From the NCBI GenBank assembly GCA_947623865.1, contig CANQIC010000013.1, forward strand, positions 1 to 36,797: 36,797 bases of DNA, in the 5' to 3' direction. The notes under the pieces were generated by a model that did no database searches, was not told the DNA's origin, and saw only the letters and a list, made by a program, of their open reading frames with translations. Within the stretch, counting starts at the first letter, position 1; each line of letters starts with the position of its first letter. Positions 8,478 to 17,290 of this stretch are shown one piece after another. A program made the position numbers and the translations under genes. This DNA is from an uncultured Clostridia bacterium (GTDB taxonomy: Bacteria; Bacillota; Clostridia; TANB77; CAG-508).

Positions 8478-9302
8478 ATTTTATCTATATTTTTAATTAC
8501 TGTTTCATATCCAGATTTATAACAAAATTTAGCTTTATCAGTTTCTAATAGTCCTGTACCATCTGATGGAACTGTTAATATTATATCACTTTCATTTAAG
8601 TCATCTTCTGATATTTTATTTCCCATAATATCAAGAGTTTTCATTAATATATCCTTTACATTACTTTTATTATCTACTGTATCACTATCGAATTTAATTG
8701 AAATTACTTTATCTGCACCAATTTTTTTTAATTCTTTTGCAGGAACATTATCTAATATTCCTCCATCTAAAAATATATGCTCTCTATATATACAGGGGCT
8801 ATATACTAATGGAAAGCTACTACTCGCTCTTACTGCTATTCCTATATTTGCACCATATATATAATCTTTATATTTTGTTTTTTTGGAGCAAAATACATAT
8901 TTTTTTGAATTTGATATATCTACTGCTGGAATAACTAGTGGCATTTCTATATCACTTGTATTTTCTATTCCCATCTTTAATGCTAATTTGTTAAATAATT
9001 CTTCTATTTCTATTCCATCTTTAATTCCCTTAGCTTTAAAATTTCTACCAAATATATAATTTGCTATTTCCTTTATTATAACATTATTATTTATCCTAAC
9101 AATTTTTTTAGAATATCTATTAAATATTTTATATATTTTTTTAGGAGTATATCCTATTGCATATAAAACTGAAACTAAACTTCCACTACTTGATCCTCCA
9201 ATTAAATCAATATGAATATTATTTTCTTCTAATGCTTCAATTGCTCCTGCATGCGCAATTCCCCTTGCTCCTCCTCCGTGATAAAGCTAATCCTATTTTC
9301 AA
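8456..9302 (-). CDS. Patatin-like phospholipase, +1 shift at codon 9
   Basis: A TTG start at 9302 follows GAGGGTGAT and gives MKIGLALS. Codon 9 is then CGG (9278-9276), and zero-frame translation would end after 13 more codons. Skipping the C gives GGGARGIAHAGA and an uninterrupted 281-residue patatin. The oxyanion-hole GGGARG (9-14), the nucleophile motif GSSSG (Ser38) and the second catalytic element LDGGILDN are all present, so the shifted product should be an active lipid acyl hydrolase. The break falls on the first glycine of the oxyanion hole, so the zero-frame peptide is useless. The gene ends convergently with pflA. Family certain, lipid substrate unknown. Confidence 0.88.
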
Positions 9303-9361
9303 AATATCACCCTCTGATTGCATATATTAATAGTATTAACTTTATTTTATATATTAAACAT

Positions 9362-9387
9362 AAAAAAAGGTTAGATAGCTAAGCTTT
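9362..9387 (-). terminator. Terminator after the S41 protease gene
   Basis: On the minus strand AAAGCTTAG-CTAT-CTAACCTTT forms a stem with one mismatch and is followed by seven T, 15 bp past the stop. Confidence 0.7.
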
Positions 9388-9401
9388 TTATTCGTTTTAT
9401 T

Positions 9402-10598
9402 CTAATTATTTTTTAATTCATCTATAGCTTTTTGTAATTGTTCATCTGTATTATTGTCTTCTATATCTTTAACTTCTATATCTGGACTTATTCCCTCTTT
9501 ATTAATTATATTTCCGTTTGGTGTTTTAAATTCTTTTATAGTTAATTTTAAAGCACCTCCTGATGATACCGGTACAACTTCCTGCATAACTCCCTTACCA
9601 AACGTTTTTATTCCTACTACTTTTGCTATATTATTATCTTTTAATGCTCCTATTAAAATTTCTGATGCACTAGCACTATTTTCATTAGCAAGAATTATTA
9701 CTTTAATTTCTGAATTTACTTTTGCATTTTCTTTTGATTTAGTAACTTCTTCTTTTCCTTCTTTATCAACTTCTATCATTATATTGTTATCTTTTGACAC
9801 AAACAACTCTGCTATATCTGTAGCTTCTGTTACAATACCTCCACCATTATCTCTAACATCAATAATTAATGATTTCACACCTTTTTCTATTAATTCATTT
9901 AAACTTTTTTCAAATTCTTCACTACATCCATCATCAAATGCTAATATCTGAATATAGCCTATATCATTATCTAGAACTTTAGAGTCAATATGATTAATTT
10001 CAATAGTTCTTCTTTCTATTGTTTTAGTAATTATCTCTTCTTCTCTTTGTATTTCTAAATCTACTGTAGTTCCTTCTTCCCCTTTTACTTTATTTGCTAC
10101 AAGATTTAGGTCCATATCTACAATATCTTCTCCATTTACCTTTGTGATAATATCTCCTGTTTTAAGTCCTGCTTCTGCTGCTGGTGATCCTTTTATTGGT
10201 AATAATACTACTATGTTTCCATATCTATCTTGTGTCATATATATTCCTATTCCAACATAATTTCCATTTACATCTACCATTAACTCTTCATATTCATCTT
10301 TAGTCAAATATTCTGTATATTCATCTCCTAATCCTGCGACATATCCTTTGATAGCTGATTCTATCATATCCTCCTGATTGATCTCCCCCAAGTAAAATTT
10401 ATCCAAATATGATTTTATTAGCTGCACTCTTGTATCTAAATCATTTACTTCAGTAGTTACTAATGTTTTTGTCAAACCATTTTCTGTTTTTAAATAATAA
10501 TTGTATAATAGAACTGATGTTATTATAAATGTTATTATTGCAGTTACTATAATTATCATAACTGTTCTATATATATTATTTTTTTTCTCAAAATTCAT
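9402..10598 (-). CDS. S41 carboxyl-terminal processing protease
   Basis: The 398-residue protein has one N-terminal membrane helix (about residues 10-32), an S41 N-terminal helical part, a PDZ domain (about 100-185, with GIGIYM and AEAGLKTGDIITKVNG) and the S41 protease domain. The catalytic serine sits in NENSASASEI and the general-base lysine in TFGKGVMQE. Relatives CtpA/CtpB act outside the membrane on cell-wall or sporulation substrates. It is the last gene of the ftsE-ftsX-M23-M23-S41 cluster, which suggests processing of wall hydrolases. CtpB of Bacillus also cleaves SpoIVFA, and a SpoIVFA is encoded 11 kb away, but which Ctp role applies cannot be decided here. Confidence 0.93.
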   Translation of the reverse strand: MNFEKKNNIYRTVMIIIVTAIITFIITSVLLYNYYLKTENGLTKTLVTTEVNDLDTRVQLIKSYLDKFYLGEINQEDMIESAIKGYVAGLGDEYTEYLTKDEYEELMVDVNGNYVGIGIYMTQDRYGNIVVLLPIKGSPAAEAGLKTGDIITKVNGEDIVDMDLNLVANKVKGEEGTTVDLEIQREEEIITKTIERRTIEINHIDSKVLDNDIGYIQILAFDDGCSEEFEKSLNELIEKGVKSLIIDVRDNGGGIVTEATDIAELFVSKDNNIMIEVDKEGKEEVTKSKENAKVNSEIKVIILANENSASASEILIGALKDNNIAKVVGIKTFGKGVMQEVVPVSSGGALKLTIKEFKTPNGNIINKEGISPDIEVKDIEDNNTDEQLQKAIDELKNN

Positions 10599-10650
10599 TA
10601 ATTTTTCCTCCTAAAATATTATATTATATATTTATTAAAATATGAAATGT

Positions 10651-10679
10651 GGACGACTAATATTAATATATCGTCGTCC
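10651..10679. other. Hairpin between the second M23 gene and the S41 gene
   Basis: GGACGAC pairs with GTCGTCC across a 15-base AT-rich loop. The better T-rich tail is on the plus side, so for these minus-strand genes it is more likely a processing or partial termination structure. Confidence 0.4.
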
Positions 10680-10701
10680 TTTAATTTTTATACTTTTATT
10701 A

Positions 10702-11904
10702 TTATAAATAGTTTCTTGGATCTACTCTACTATCTCCTCCACCATATGTCCAACTATAAGGTGAAACTCTTACCTCAAAATGTAAATGTGGTCCTGATGA
10801 ATTTCCAGTATTTCCACTAAGCATTATTGGTTGTCCTTTTGCAACTATTGCACCTGCTGAAACATAGAATGTTCCATTTCCATGTCCATAATATGTTCTT
10901 AGTCCATTTGCATGTTGAATAACTACACAGTTACCTAATCCTCCTGATCTCCATCCTGCTGCAAGAACTACACCATCTCCTGCTGCATATACAGTTGTTC
11001 CTACTGGAACCCCATAATCTAAAGCACCATGATATGCTCCACTACTGTAATACATAGTTGCAGTAATTACTCCTGAGCTAACAGGTCTTTGGAATATTCC
11101 ACTTCCACCTAAATCTACAGCATCAGATCCAGTAGAAGGTTTATATGTACCACTATTAAGTTGAGCAATTTGTGCTTGATATCTTCTTTCTGCTTCTTTT
11201 AATTGTTGTGTTACTTGATCATTTTCTTTGTTTAATTTATCTATTTCTTCCTGTAATAATTTATCTTCTTCATTCAACTCAGATACTTGTTTTTCTTTTT
11301 GCTCTTGAGAATCTTTTAGTGCTTTAGTAGTCTCTTCTTTGCTATCCTTTAATGTTTCTACTTGTGTTTTGCTTGTTTCTAGACTCTCTTTTGCTTGCTC
11401 TATTTGATTTTTATTTGTTTCAATTTGTTCTAATAGTTCATTATCTTTGTCTGCTATTTCTGAAACTACATACCAATTAGATACCATATCCCATAGAGAA
11501 CCTCCACCTAATATAACATCTAAATATGTAGTTTCGCCAGCTTCATATTGTGCTACAATTCTAGCTTGAAGCATTTCTTGCTGCTCATCATATTTTTTTT
11601 CTGCTTCTACTAATTTATCTTTTGTTTCTGAAATTGATGTCTCTAAATCTGATAATTTTGTATCTAATTCTTCTATTTGACTTTTATACTCACTTATTTG
11701 TGATGTTAATGTATTTATTTGTTTATTTGTTTCTTTTATTTGCTCTCCAACCTCATCTTGTTTTTCTTTTGCCTCATCTATTTTATCTTCTATTTTACTT
11801 TGTTTATCTTCTAATTCTGATTTTGTTGCTGCAAGTGTTATTACTACATTTGTTGATAACATTAGTATTATTAAACATAGAGCAACTGCTATTTTCTTTT
11901 TCAT
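10702..11904 (-). CDS. EnvC/CwlO-type M23 peptidoglycan hydrolase (second copy)
   Basis: A 400-residue secreted protein with an N-terminal signal sequence (MKKKIAVALCLIILMLSTNV), about 220 residues of coiled coil and a C-terminal LytM/M23 domain. The zinc-site residues are present in YHGALDYGV and SSGPHLHFEVR. In this family the coiled coil docks on FtsX and the M23 domain cuts wall cross-links when FtsE hydrolyses ATP. Its ATG shares one base with the stop of the preceding M23 gene, so the two are translationally coupled. It is a tandem paralogue of its neighbour, with a Gly/Tyr-rich region leading into the M23 domain. Exact bond specificity is unknown. Confidence 0.92.
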   Translation of the reverse strand: MKKKIAVALCLIILMLSTNVVITLAATKSELEDKQSKIEDKIDEAKEKQDEVGEQIKETNKQINTLTSQISEYKSQIEELDTKLSDLETSISETKDKLVEAEKKYDEQQEMLQARIVAQYEAGETTYLDVILGGGSLWDMVSNWYVVSEIADKDNELLEQIETNKNQIEQAKESLETSKTQVETLKDSKEETTKALKDSQEQKEKQVSELNEEDKLLQEEIDKLNKENDQVTQQLKEAERRYQAQIAQLNSGTYKPSTGSDAVDLGGSGIFQRPVSSGVITATMYYSSGAYHGALDYGVPVGTTVYAAGDGVVLAAGWRSGGLGNCVVIQHANGLRTYYGHGNGTFYVSAGAIVAKGQPIMLSGNTGNSSGPHLHFEVRVSPYSWTYGGGDSRVDPRNYL

Positions 11905-13142
11905 TAATTATCCCCTCCGTTTATCTCATTAGTTTCTTCATTTGATTGACTATTTTCATTTAATTGGTCATTATTATCTGTATCATTTAAATACTTTGAT
12001 TGATTACTTAAAAATTCCATTGAATCTATTGGTGTTCCATTAATTCTTACTTCAAAATGTAAGTGTGGTCCAGTAGACCATCCAGTTGATCCAGACTTCA
12101 TTATTAAGTCGCCTCTTTTAACTGTTTGTCCAGTTTGTGCTATTATTTCTGACCCATGACCATATAAAGTTGTTATTCCACCCCCATGGTCAATCATTAC
12201 CATATTGCCATATCCTGTTGTATACATTGATTGTATTACTACTCCATCATTTGATGCTATAACATAACTTCCTGTAGGCATTGCAATATCTGTTCCTTTA
12301 TGCAGATTGTTTATTTTTAATACTGGATGATATCTCATTCCGAATTTAGAAGTAATTGTTGAATACCCTGGTGCTGGCCAAATAAATTCTCCTCCTACAT
12401 AGTCTTCACCAATATTTAATGTTGTTAATGTTGTTATTTGTGCATCTAAACTATTTAATTCGGTTTGATATTTATCTATCTTTTCTTGCATAGCTTTCTC
12501 GTCATCTGTAAGCTTTGCAATATAGCTATTTTTAACAATTTTTGAATTTTCTAATGAAATTGCAGTTTTTTCTTTATTATTTTTTATTGTTTCTAATGTT
12601 TCTTTTCTTTCATTAAGTGCTGCATTTATGTTTTCTATTTGATTCTTTTGTCTTTGTATATTTTCTAATAATCCATTATCGTATCTAGCTATTTCTCCTA
12701 TCATATAATAGTTTGAAATAAATTCTGTTAAACTGTTAGATTTCAATAATACATCTAAATAGTAAATATCTCCTACTTCATATAATGCAACTAATCTATT
12801 TTGTAAAACGTCTCTTTGAAGATTATAATTTTCTTCTATCAGGTTTAATTTTGCTGTTACGTCTTCAATTTCCTTTTCTATTTTATTTAAATTTGATTCC
12901 AATGAAGAAATTTCAGTTTCATATGTAGTAATTTTTTGAATTAGATTATTTAATTGTTTAAGATTATCTGTAAGTTCAATTTGTATATCTTCTATCTGTT
13001 CATCTGATTCTGTTATTTGTTCTTGTAGCTTATTCTTTTTATTTTGTAAATCATTCAAGTTTTCTGCATCTACAAAGTTAGTAAATGATATAGCTAATAT
13101 TATGGCAAATGCTGAGATTATTAAAACTACCCTTTTATTCAT
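11904..13142 (-). CDS. EnvC/CwlO-type M23 peptidoglycan hydrolase (first copy)
   Basis: The start is taken as the ATG at 13142 (MNKRVVLIISAFAI) behind AAGGTGAC; the frame is open a little further, into ftsX, but without a ribosome site. The 412-residue protein has a signal or anchor helix, a long coiled coil (about residues 30-245) and an M23 domain with HKGTDIAMP and GPHLHFEVR carrying the zinc ligands. A Gln/Asn/Glu-rich tail of about 35 residues follows. It lies directly after ftsX and before a tandem paralogue, the standard place for the hydrolase controlled by FtsEX. Both copies keep their metal residues, so they may be two FtsEX outputs, for example growth and sporulation. Confidence 0.92.
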   Translation of the reverse strand: MNKRVVLIISAFAIILAISFTNFVDAENLNDLQNKKNKLQEQITESDEQIEDIQIELTDNLKQLNNLIQKITTYETEISSLESNLNKIEKEIEDVTAKLNLIEENYNLQRDVLQNRLVALYEVGDIYYLDVLLKSNSLTEFISNYYMIGEIARYDNGLLENIQRQKNQIENINAALNERKETLETIKNNKEKTAISLENSKIVKNSYIAKLTDDEKAMQEKIDKYQTELNSLDAQITTLTTLNIGEDYVGGEFIWPAPGYSTITSKFGMRYHPVLKINNLHKGTDIAMPTGSYVIASNDGVVIQSMYTTGYGNMVMIDHGGGITTLYGHGSEIIAQTGQTVKRGDLIMKSGSTGWSTGPHLHFEVRINGTPIDSMEFLSNQSKYLNDTDNNDQLNENSQSNEETNEINGGDN

Positions 13143-13158
13143 AATTTTAGTCACCTTC

Positions 13159-14055
13159 TTAAACTTCAAGGTACCTTTTCATAGATATTGAGCTACCAAC
13201 TATACCTATTCCAACTCCTAATAACATGTATACTAATACTATTTGTCCAAACATATCACCAAAACTTAATAAGTTTATTGATAATTTTTGCCATGTGTCA
13301 GATTGTGAAAGCTGAGTAGCAATATAATTATATCCACCACCTATAATTAGAATTGATATTAATCCAGAAAGTAAACCTATTATTATACCTTCTATCATAA
13401 ATGGTGTTCTTATAAACCCATTTGTTGCTCCAACATATTTCATTATAGATATTTCTTTTCTTCTTGCATGAACTGTAAGTTTTATTGTATTAGATATAAT
13501 AAATAGTGATATTAAAATTAATATTGCAAACATAGTAAATGTTACAAATTGTATTGTATTACCTATATTTGATAATGTTTCTATTGTATCTCTTTTGTTT
13601 AATACTTCTCTTACATTTTCTAAAGCACTTATCTCATTATATACTTGATTATTTAATGTTAAATCTGTTAAAGTTACAACATATGACACTGAAAATATAT
13701 CAGGAGTAAATCCTTTAATTGCATCTTCATTTTTTCCAAGCCTTTCTTTCATAGTGTTATATGCTTCTTCTTTTGTCACAAATGTTACGTTATTTATTCC
13801 TTCTATTTTATTTAAATCTTCTTTCAGCTTGCTTATTTGTTCTTCTGTTGCTTCATATTCCATAAATACTTGCATACCTTGCTCTTGTTCTAATCCTTGT
13901 ACAGCATTATTTATATTTTCCCCTATTGTAAAGAATAGTCCAAATATAAGCATTGTCGCACACATAACTCCTAAACAAGAGAATGTAGATTTTTTGTTTT
14001 TAAATACATTTCTAAAACCTTCTGATAAAAAATATCCTATTACATTATATTTCAC
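13159..14055 (-). CDS. ftsX: Cell-division ABC permease-like protein FtsX
   Basis: The 298-residue protein shows the FtsX pattern: a cytoplasmic N-terminus (FLSEGFRNVFKNKKST), membrane helix 1 (about 22-45), an extracellular loop of about 120 residues (with FMEYEATEEQISKLKEDL), then three further helices (about 170-195, 220-245, 262-290) with the TVHARRKEISIMKYVGAT segment between them. It senses FtsE ATP hydrolysis and activates wall hydrolases outside. The start overlaps the end of ftsE by four bases (ATGA type), so the two are coupled. The genes that follow encode the likely partner hydrolases. Confidence 0.96.
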   Translation of the reverse strand: MKYNVIGYFLSEGFRNVFKNKKSTFSCLGVMCATMLIFGLFFTIGENINNAVQGLEQEQGMQVFMEYEATEEQISKLKEDLNKIEGINNVTFVTKEEAYNTMKERLGKNEDAIKGFTPDIFSVSYVVTLTDLTLNNQVYNEISALENVREVLNKRDTIETLSNIGNTIQFVTFTMFAILILISLFIISNTIKLTVHARRKEISIMKYVGATNGFIRTPFMIEGIIIGLLSGLISILIIGGGYNYIATQLSQSDTWQKLSINLLSFGDMFGQIVLVYMLLGVGIGIVGSSISMKRYLEV

Positions 14056-14732
14056 TTATTATACCCACCTTTTCTATCATCTCTTACAATTATACCTTTA
14101 TCTATCTCGATAACTCTTTTCTTCATTTGATCTACTATATCTTTTGCATGTGTTGCAATAACTACTGTTGTACCCCTTAAGTTAATTTCATTTAATAAAT
14201 TCATAATATCCCATGCAGTTTCTGGATCTAAGTTTCCTGTTGGCTCATCTGCAATTATCATTGATGGATTATTAACTAAAGCTCTAGCAAGTGCAACCCT
14301 TTGTTGTTCTCCACCTGATAATTCATCTGGATATACTTTTGCTTTTCCACTCAATCCAACAAGTGAAAGTACCATTGGAACTTGTCTCCTTATATGCTTT
14401 GGTGTAGCTTTTACTATATTCATTGCAAATGCTACATTTTCATAAACAGTTTTATCTGATAATAATCTAAAGTCTTGAAATACTACTCCCATACTTCTTC
14501 TTAAATATGGTATCCTTTTAGGTTTTAAGAAAGTAGTATCTTTACCATTTATAATTATATTTCCAGAAGTAGGTTCTTCTTCCTTCAATATAAGTTTTAT
14601 AAGTGTTGATTTCCCAGAGCCTGAAGCTCCAACTAAAAATGCAAATTCTCCTTTTTCTATTTTAAAATTAGCATTGTTTACAGCTTCAGTTCCTGTTGAA
14701 TATTTTTTATATACATTTTTAAATTCTATCAT
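14052..14732 (-). CDS. ftsE: Cell-division ATP-binding protein FtsE
   Basis: A 226-residue ABC ATPase of normal FtsE length. Walker A is GASGSGKST (about residues 36-44), the Q-loop is VFQDFRLL, the signature is LSGGEQQR, Walker B is MIIADEPTGNLD and the switch histidine is in IATHAKD. It pairs with FtsX at the inner face of the membrane and drives wall hydrolase activation rather than transport. It is the first gene of a five-gene operon (ftsE-ftsX-M23-M23-S41) with a promoter 36 bp upstream. Confidence 0.97.
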   Translation of the reverse strand: MIEFKNVYKKYSTGTEAVNNANFKIEKGEFAFLVGASGSGKSTLIKLILKEEEPTSGNIIINGKDTTFLKPKRIPYLRRSMGVVFQDFRLLSDKTVYENVAFAMNIVKATPKHIRRQVPMVLSLVGLSGKAKVYPDELSGGEQQRVALARALVNNPSMIIADEPTGNLDPETAWDIMNLLNEINLRGTTVVIATHAKDIVDQMKKRVIEIDKGIIVRDDRKGGYNK

Positions 14733-14767
14733 GTAATTACCTCAATTTTTTTAAATTTATATAAATT

Positions 14768-14796
14768 ATTATAATAATAATATATAATAATTGCAA
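14768..14796 (-). promoter_or_regulatory. Promoter of the ftsE operon
   Basis: On the minus strand TTGCAA, a 17-bp AT-only spacer and TATAAT precede the ftsE start by 36 bp. Confidence 0.65.
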
Positions 14797-14917
14797 TAGA
14801 ATTCTTATAAAAAACATGTAAATTTAATATATTTGTAATATTTTGAAAAATTATTAGAATTAATAGGTAAATATGAATAAAATTTGTGGTTATCTCTTTT
14901 ATTTTATAGTAAATTTA

Positions 14918-14944
14918 AATCGCATGCCATTACAGCATGCGATT
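14918..14944 (-). terminator. Hairpin ending the small transcript of 14918-15252
   Basis: AATCGCATGC and GCATGCGATT form a perfect 10-bp stem with a seven-base loop. The T run is weak (TTTAAATTT). Together with the promoter at 15259-15287 it could bound a transcript of roughly 330 bases. Apart from the small ORF, I see no gene in 14733-15293. Confidence 0.5.
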
Positions 14945-15134
14945 AATTTTAACAAATATTGTAACAAAAGAAAAGAGTAAACAAATTATAAAGTATCAAA
15001 TATTATAACTTACATCAAAGCATCCAAAAAATAGTAATCACTAATATAGTAAATAGAGTAAAATTAAAATTAAATAATATGATATAAATCAATCTAAATT
15101 AATTTTACAGACAAAATTTGTATATAATCTTTTT

Positions 15135-15207
15135 CTATTTTTTTATTACTTCTTGTAAATATTTAATACTAGAAAACAGCTCCCTTTCTATTGTGAATCC
15201 GCATCAT
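15135..15207 (-). CDS. Candidate small ORF with CGG as third codon (possible +1 shift)
   Basis: A strong ribosome site (AAGGAGGG) precedes ATG-ATG-CGG-ATT (CGG at 15201-15199). Zero frame gives a 12-residue peptide, MMRIHNRKGAVF. Skipping the C, as in nine larger genes nearby, gives MMGFTIERELFSSIKYLQEV and then IKK and a stop, 23 residues with an amphipathic look. The ORF has its own consensus promoter, and its start region lies in a GAATCC/GGATTC stem. I recognise no family. It could be a real small protein, a leader peptide that senses CGG decoding, or chance. The promoter and ribosome site are the better-supported parts. Confidence 0.35.
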
Positions 15208-15258
15208 GTGGATTCCCTCCTTGTCAAAATTCTAATAGTCCATGTGGACTATGTTTAG

Positions 15259-15287
15259 ATATTAACATAATTTTTGTTTTCTGTCAA
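15259..15287 (-). promoter_or_regulatory. Strong promoter of the small transcript after the transketolase C-half
   Basis: On the minus strand a perfect TTGACA, a 17-bp spacer and TAATAT start seven bases past the transketolase stop. The transcript would begin with a perfect stem ATAGTCCA-CA-TGGACTAT (15233-15250), which may protect its 5' end. Confidence 0.7.
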
Positions 15288-15293
15288 GCATAA

Positions 15294-16227
15294 TTAATTA
15301 TTTTTTACTATTTTTATTATATTTTCTGATGTTAGTTCAAAATATTTTAGTAATTCCTTTGCAGATGCAGATTTTCCAAATCTATCTTTAATCCCCATTC
15401 TAATCAGTTTTGCTGGATATTTTTCTGTTAACACTTCAGAAATAGCACTTCCGTAAGCCTCCTATAATGTTATGATCCTCAAGTGATATTAATTTTTTAG
15501 TTTCTTTTGCACATTTAATAATTAAATTTTCATCTATAGGTTTTATAGTATGCATATCGACTACTCTTATATTAATTCCTTCTTTTTCAAGTTTCTCTTT
15601 TGCTTTGATTGCCTCTGATACAGTAACTCCTGTTGCAAATACAGTTGCGTCTGTTCCTTCTCCTATTTGAATTCCTTTCCCTAATTCAAATTCTTGTGTT
15701 GCATCATATATTAAAGGTGTTGCAAATCTACATAGTCTTAAATATACAGGACCATTTATTTTAGAAATTTCCTCTACTGCCCACTTAGTTTGTATATCGT
15801 CAGATGTGCATAGCACCATCATGTTTGGGATTCCTCTCATAAGACTTAAATCTTCTATCATCTGATGTGTTGCACCATCTTCTCCTACTGTCACTCCTGC
15901 ATGTGAAGCACATATTTTTACATTCAACTTTGGATAAGCTATACTATTTCTTATTTGATCATATGCTCTTCCAGTTGCAAACATTGCAAATGAACTAGCG
16001 AATGGTATTTTTTTAAATGTAGCAAGCCCTGCTGCTATCGACATCATGTCTTGTTCTGATATTCCTACATCAAAAAATCTTTCGGGAAATTTTTTAGCAA
16101 ATATTGATGTTTTGGTTGCACCTGATAAGTCTGCATCTAAAACTACAATATCTTTATTTTTTTCTCCTAATTCAGCTAATTTTTCTCCATAACTTTGTCT
16201 TGTTGCCTTAGTAATTTCTAAATTCAT
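15294..16227 (-). CDS. Transketolase, C-terminal subunit, +1 shift at codon 259
   Basis: This half of a split transketolase carries the pyrimidine-binding and C-terminal domains. The 310-residue shifted product begins behind AGGAGG and has VVLDADLSGATKTS, FFDVGISEQDM and CASHAGVTVGEDGATHQ, all standard. At HNIIGGL the frame meets CGG (15453-15451), and zero frame ends four codons later (RKCYF, stop). Skipping the C gives the conserved GGLGSAISEVLTEKYP, then a normal C-terminal domain to a TAA at 15294. The break removes the last 52 residues, so a full enzyme needs the shift. With the N-terminal half (17280-18120) it makes the thiamine-diphosphate enzyme of the non-oxidative pentose phosphate pathway. 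Confidence 0.92.
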
Positions 16228-16249
16228 ATATATTTTCCTCCTTCAAAAT

Positions 16250-17134
16250 TTAAAAAGTATACCAATCTCTTATAATATCTTCTGGTATATTTAGATTTCC
16301 TTTTCCTATACCTATTTCAACAGAAGGTCGTTTGGTTCCATGGAAGTCTGTTCCTCCACTTGTATATAAATTATTCATCTTACAAAACTCTAATAATTCT
16401 TTTGTTTGTTCTTCTGTAAAATTGCTATAATAACATTCAATTCCATCTATATTGCTATCTTTTACTAACTGTTTTATATATTCAATTTTATTATCAACCC
16501 ATTTGTATTCATGTACATGTGCTAAAAACGCTACTCCACCTGCTAAATGAACTTGTTTTACAGTCTCTGCTGGTGATGGATAGTCATCTTTTTTATCTAA
16601 GAAAAACATATTGTTTCTATTGTATACATAGTCTTTTTTAAAGTTACTAAAACTCTCCCATAAATCTTTTGGTACCTTTGCTTCGTTTTCTGGATGTTTT
16701 TTTAGCTCATTATAGAAAACAACACTTCCCCAATCTTTGTCTTGATCCCAATCAAGACTATCAATTGAATCTAAAACCAAATTATATCCCTTTGCTTGTT
16801 TATAGAAATGTTTCAAATTTTTTGTTTCTAATACTCTGTGCGTTTTCTCTTTATAATTTTTATACAAATATTCATTAAACTTATCTATGTCTATATTGTA
16901 TGCCAAAATATCTATTACTCTATCTTTATAATAATTTTTAAGTTCAACTCCTGATATAATTTTGCCAGAAAAATAGTCTTTTATATTTATTTTTCTTAAT
17001 TCATAATGTCCATTTACACTTTCATGATCTGTTATAGATATGTATGATAATTTTTGTTTTTCTGCTCTTTTTAATACTTCTATTACATTTTCTGATCCAT
17101 CTGAATTATTAGTATGAATATGTAAGTCTATCAT
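16250..17134 (-). CDS. PHP-domain metal-dependent phosphoesterase
   Basis: The 294-residue protein has the PHP metal-site motifs in order: DLHIHTNNSDG (residues 3-13), TDHESVNG (about 36-43), a glutamate in GVELKNYY, AHVHEYKW (about 206) and GGTDFHG near the end. This matches YciV/TrpH-type phosphoesterases that hydrolyse nucleotide phosphates or related phosphoesters. There is a ribosome site (AGGAGAAATAATA) before the ATG. It lies between the two transketolase halves on the same strand, 22 bp from the C-half, with repeat element B on its other side. Substrate unknown. A link to sugar-phosphate metabolism is suggested only by position. Confidence 0.85.
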   Translation of the reverse strand: MIDLHIHTNNSDGSENVIEVLKRAEKQKLSYISITDHESVNGHYELRKINIKDYFSGKIISGVELKNYYKDRVIDILAYNIDIDKFNEYLYKNYKEKTHRVLETKNLKHFYKQAKGYNLVLDSIDSLDWDQDKDWGSVVFYNELKKHPENEAKVPKDLWESFSNFKKDYVYNRNNMFFLDKKDDYPSPAETVKQVHLAGGVAFLAHVHEYKWVDNKIEYIKQLVKDSNIDGIECYYSNFTEEQTKELLEFCKMNNLYTSGGTDFHGTKRPSVEIGIGKGNLNIPEDIIRDWYTF

Positions 17135-17172
17135 TATTATTTCTCCTATTCCTATAATTTTTATATAAATAT

Positions 17173-17290
17173 ATAAATTGTTATTTGTTTCATGTTCGGA
17201 AAATTCAGGACAGTCCCAAAAATCCCCAAAATTGGTGATTTTTAGGGACAGTCCCTAGGATTTTCCTCTCACAAACAAATTACAATTTAT
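17173..17290. repeat. Palindromic intergenic element B
   Basis: Terminal inverted repeats ATAAATTGTTATTTGTTT and AAACAAATTACAATTTAT enclose a foldable core. GGAAAAT-TCAGGACAGTCCC faces AGGGACAGTCCCTAGGATTTTCC, with an inner AAAATC/GATTTT hairpin. The core is nearly identical to element D (30112) and a longer form of element E (31479). Its right end supplies the last codons and stop of the transketolase N-half. Confidence 0.85.

Noticed and set aside
11622-11945. Plus-strand hydrophobic frame opposite the M23 genes
   Set aside because: A shadow of the coiled-coil coding region on the other strand; Leu/Phe repeats mirror Glu/Lys codons. Several similar frames elsewhere were rejected for the same reason.
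15294-16227. The Shine-Dalgarno-like AGGAGG just upstream of the transketolase C-half shift site as a general stimulator
   Set aside because: ATAGGAGGCTTACGG looks like the stimulator of prfB-type frameshifting, but none of the other eight sites has such a sequence at that spacing. It encodes the conserved IIGGL and is probably incidental.
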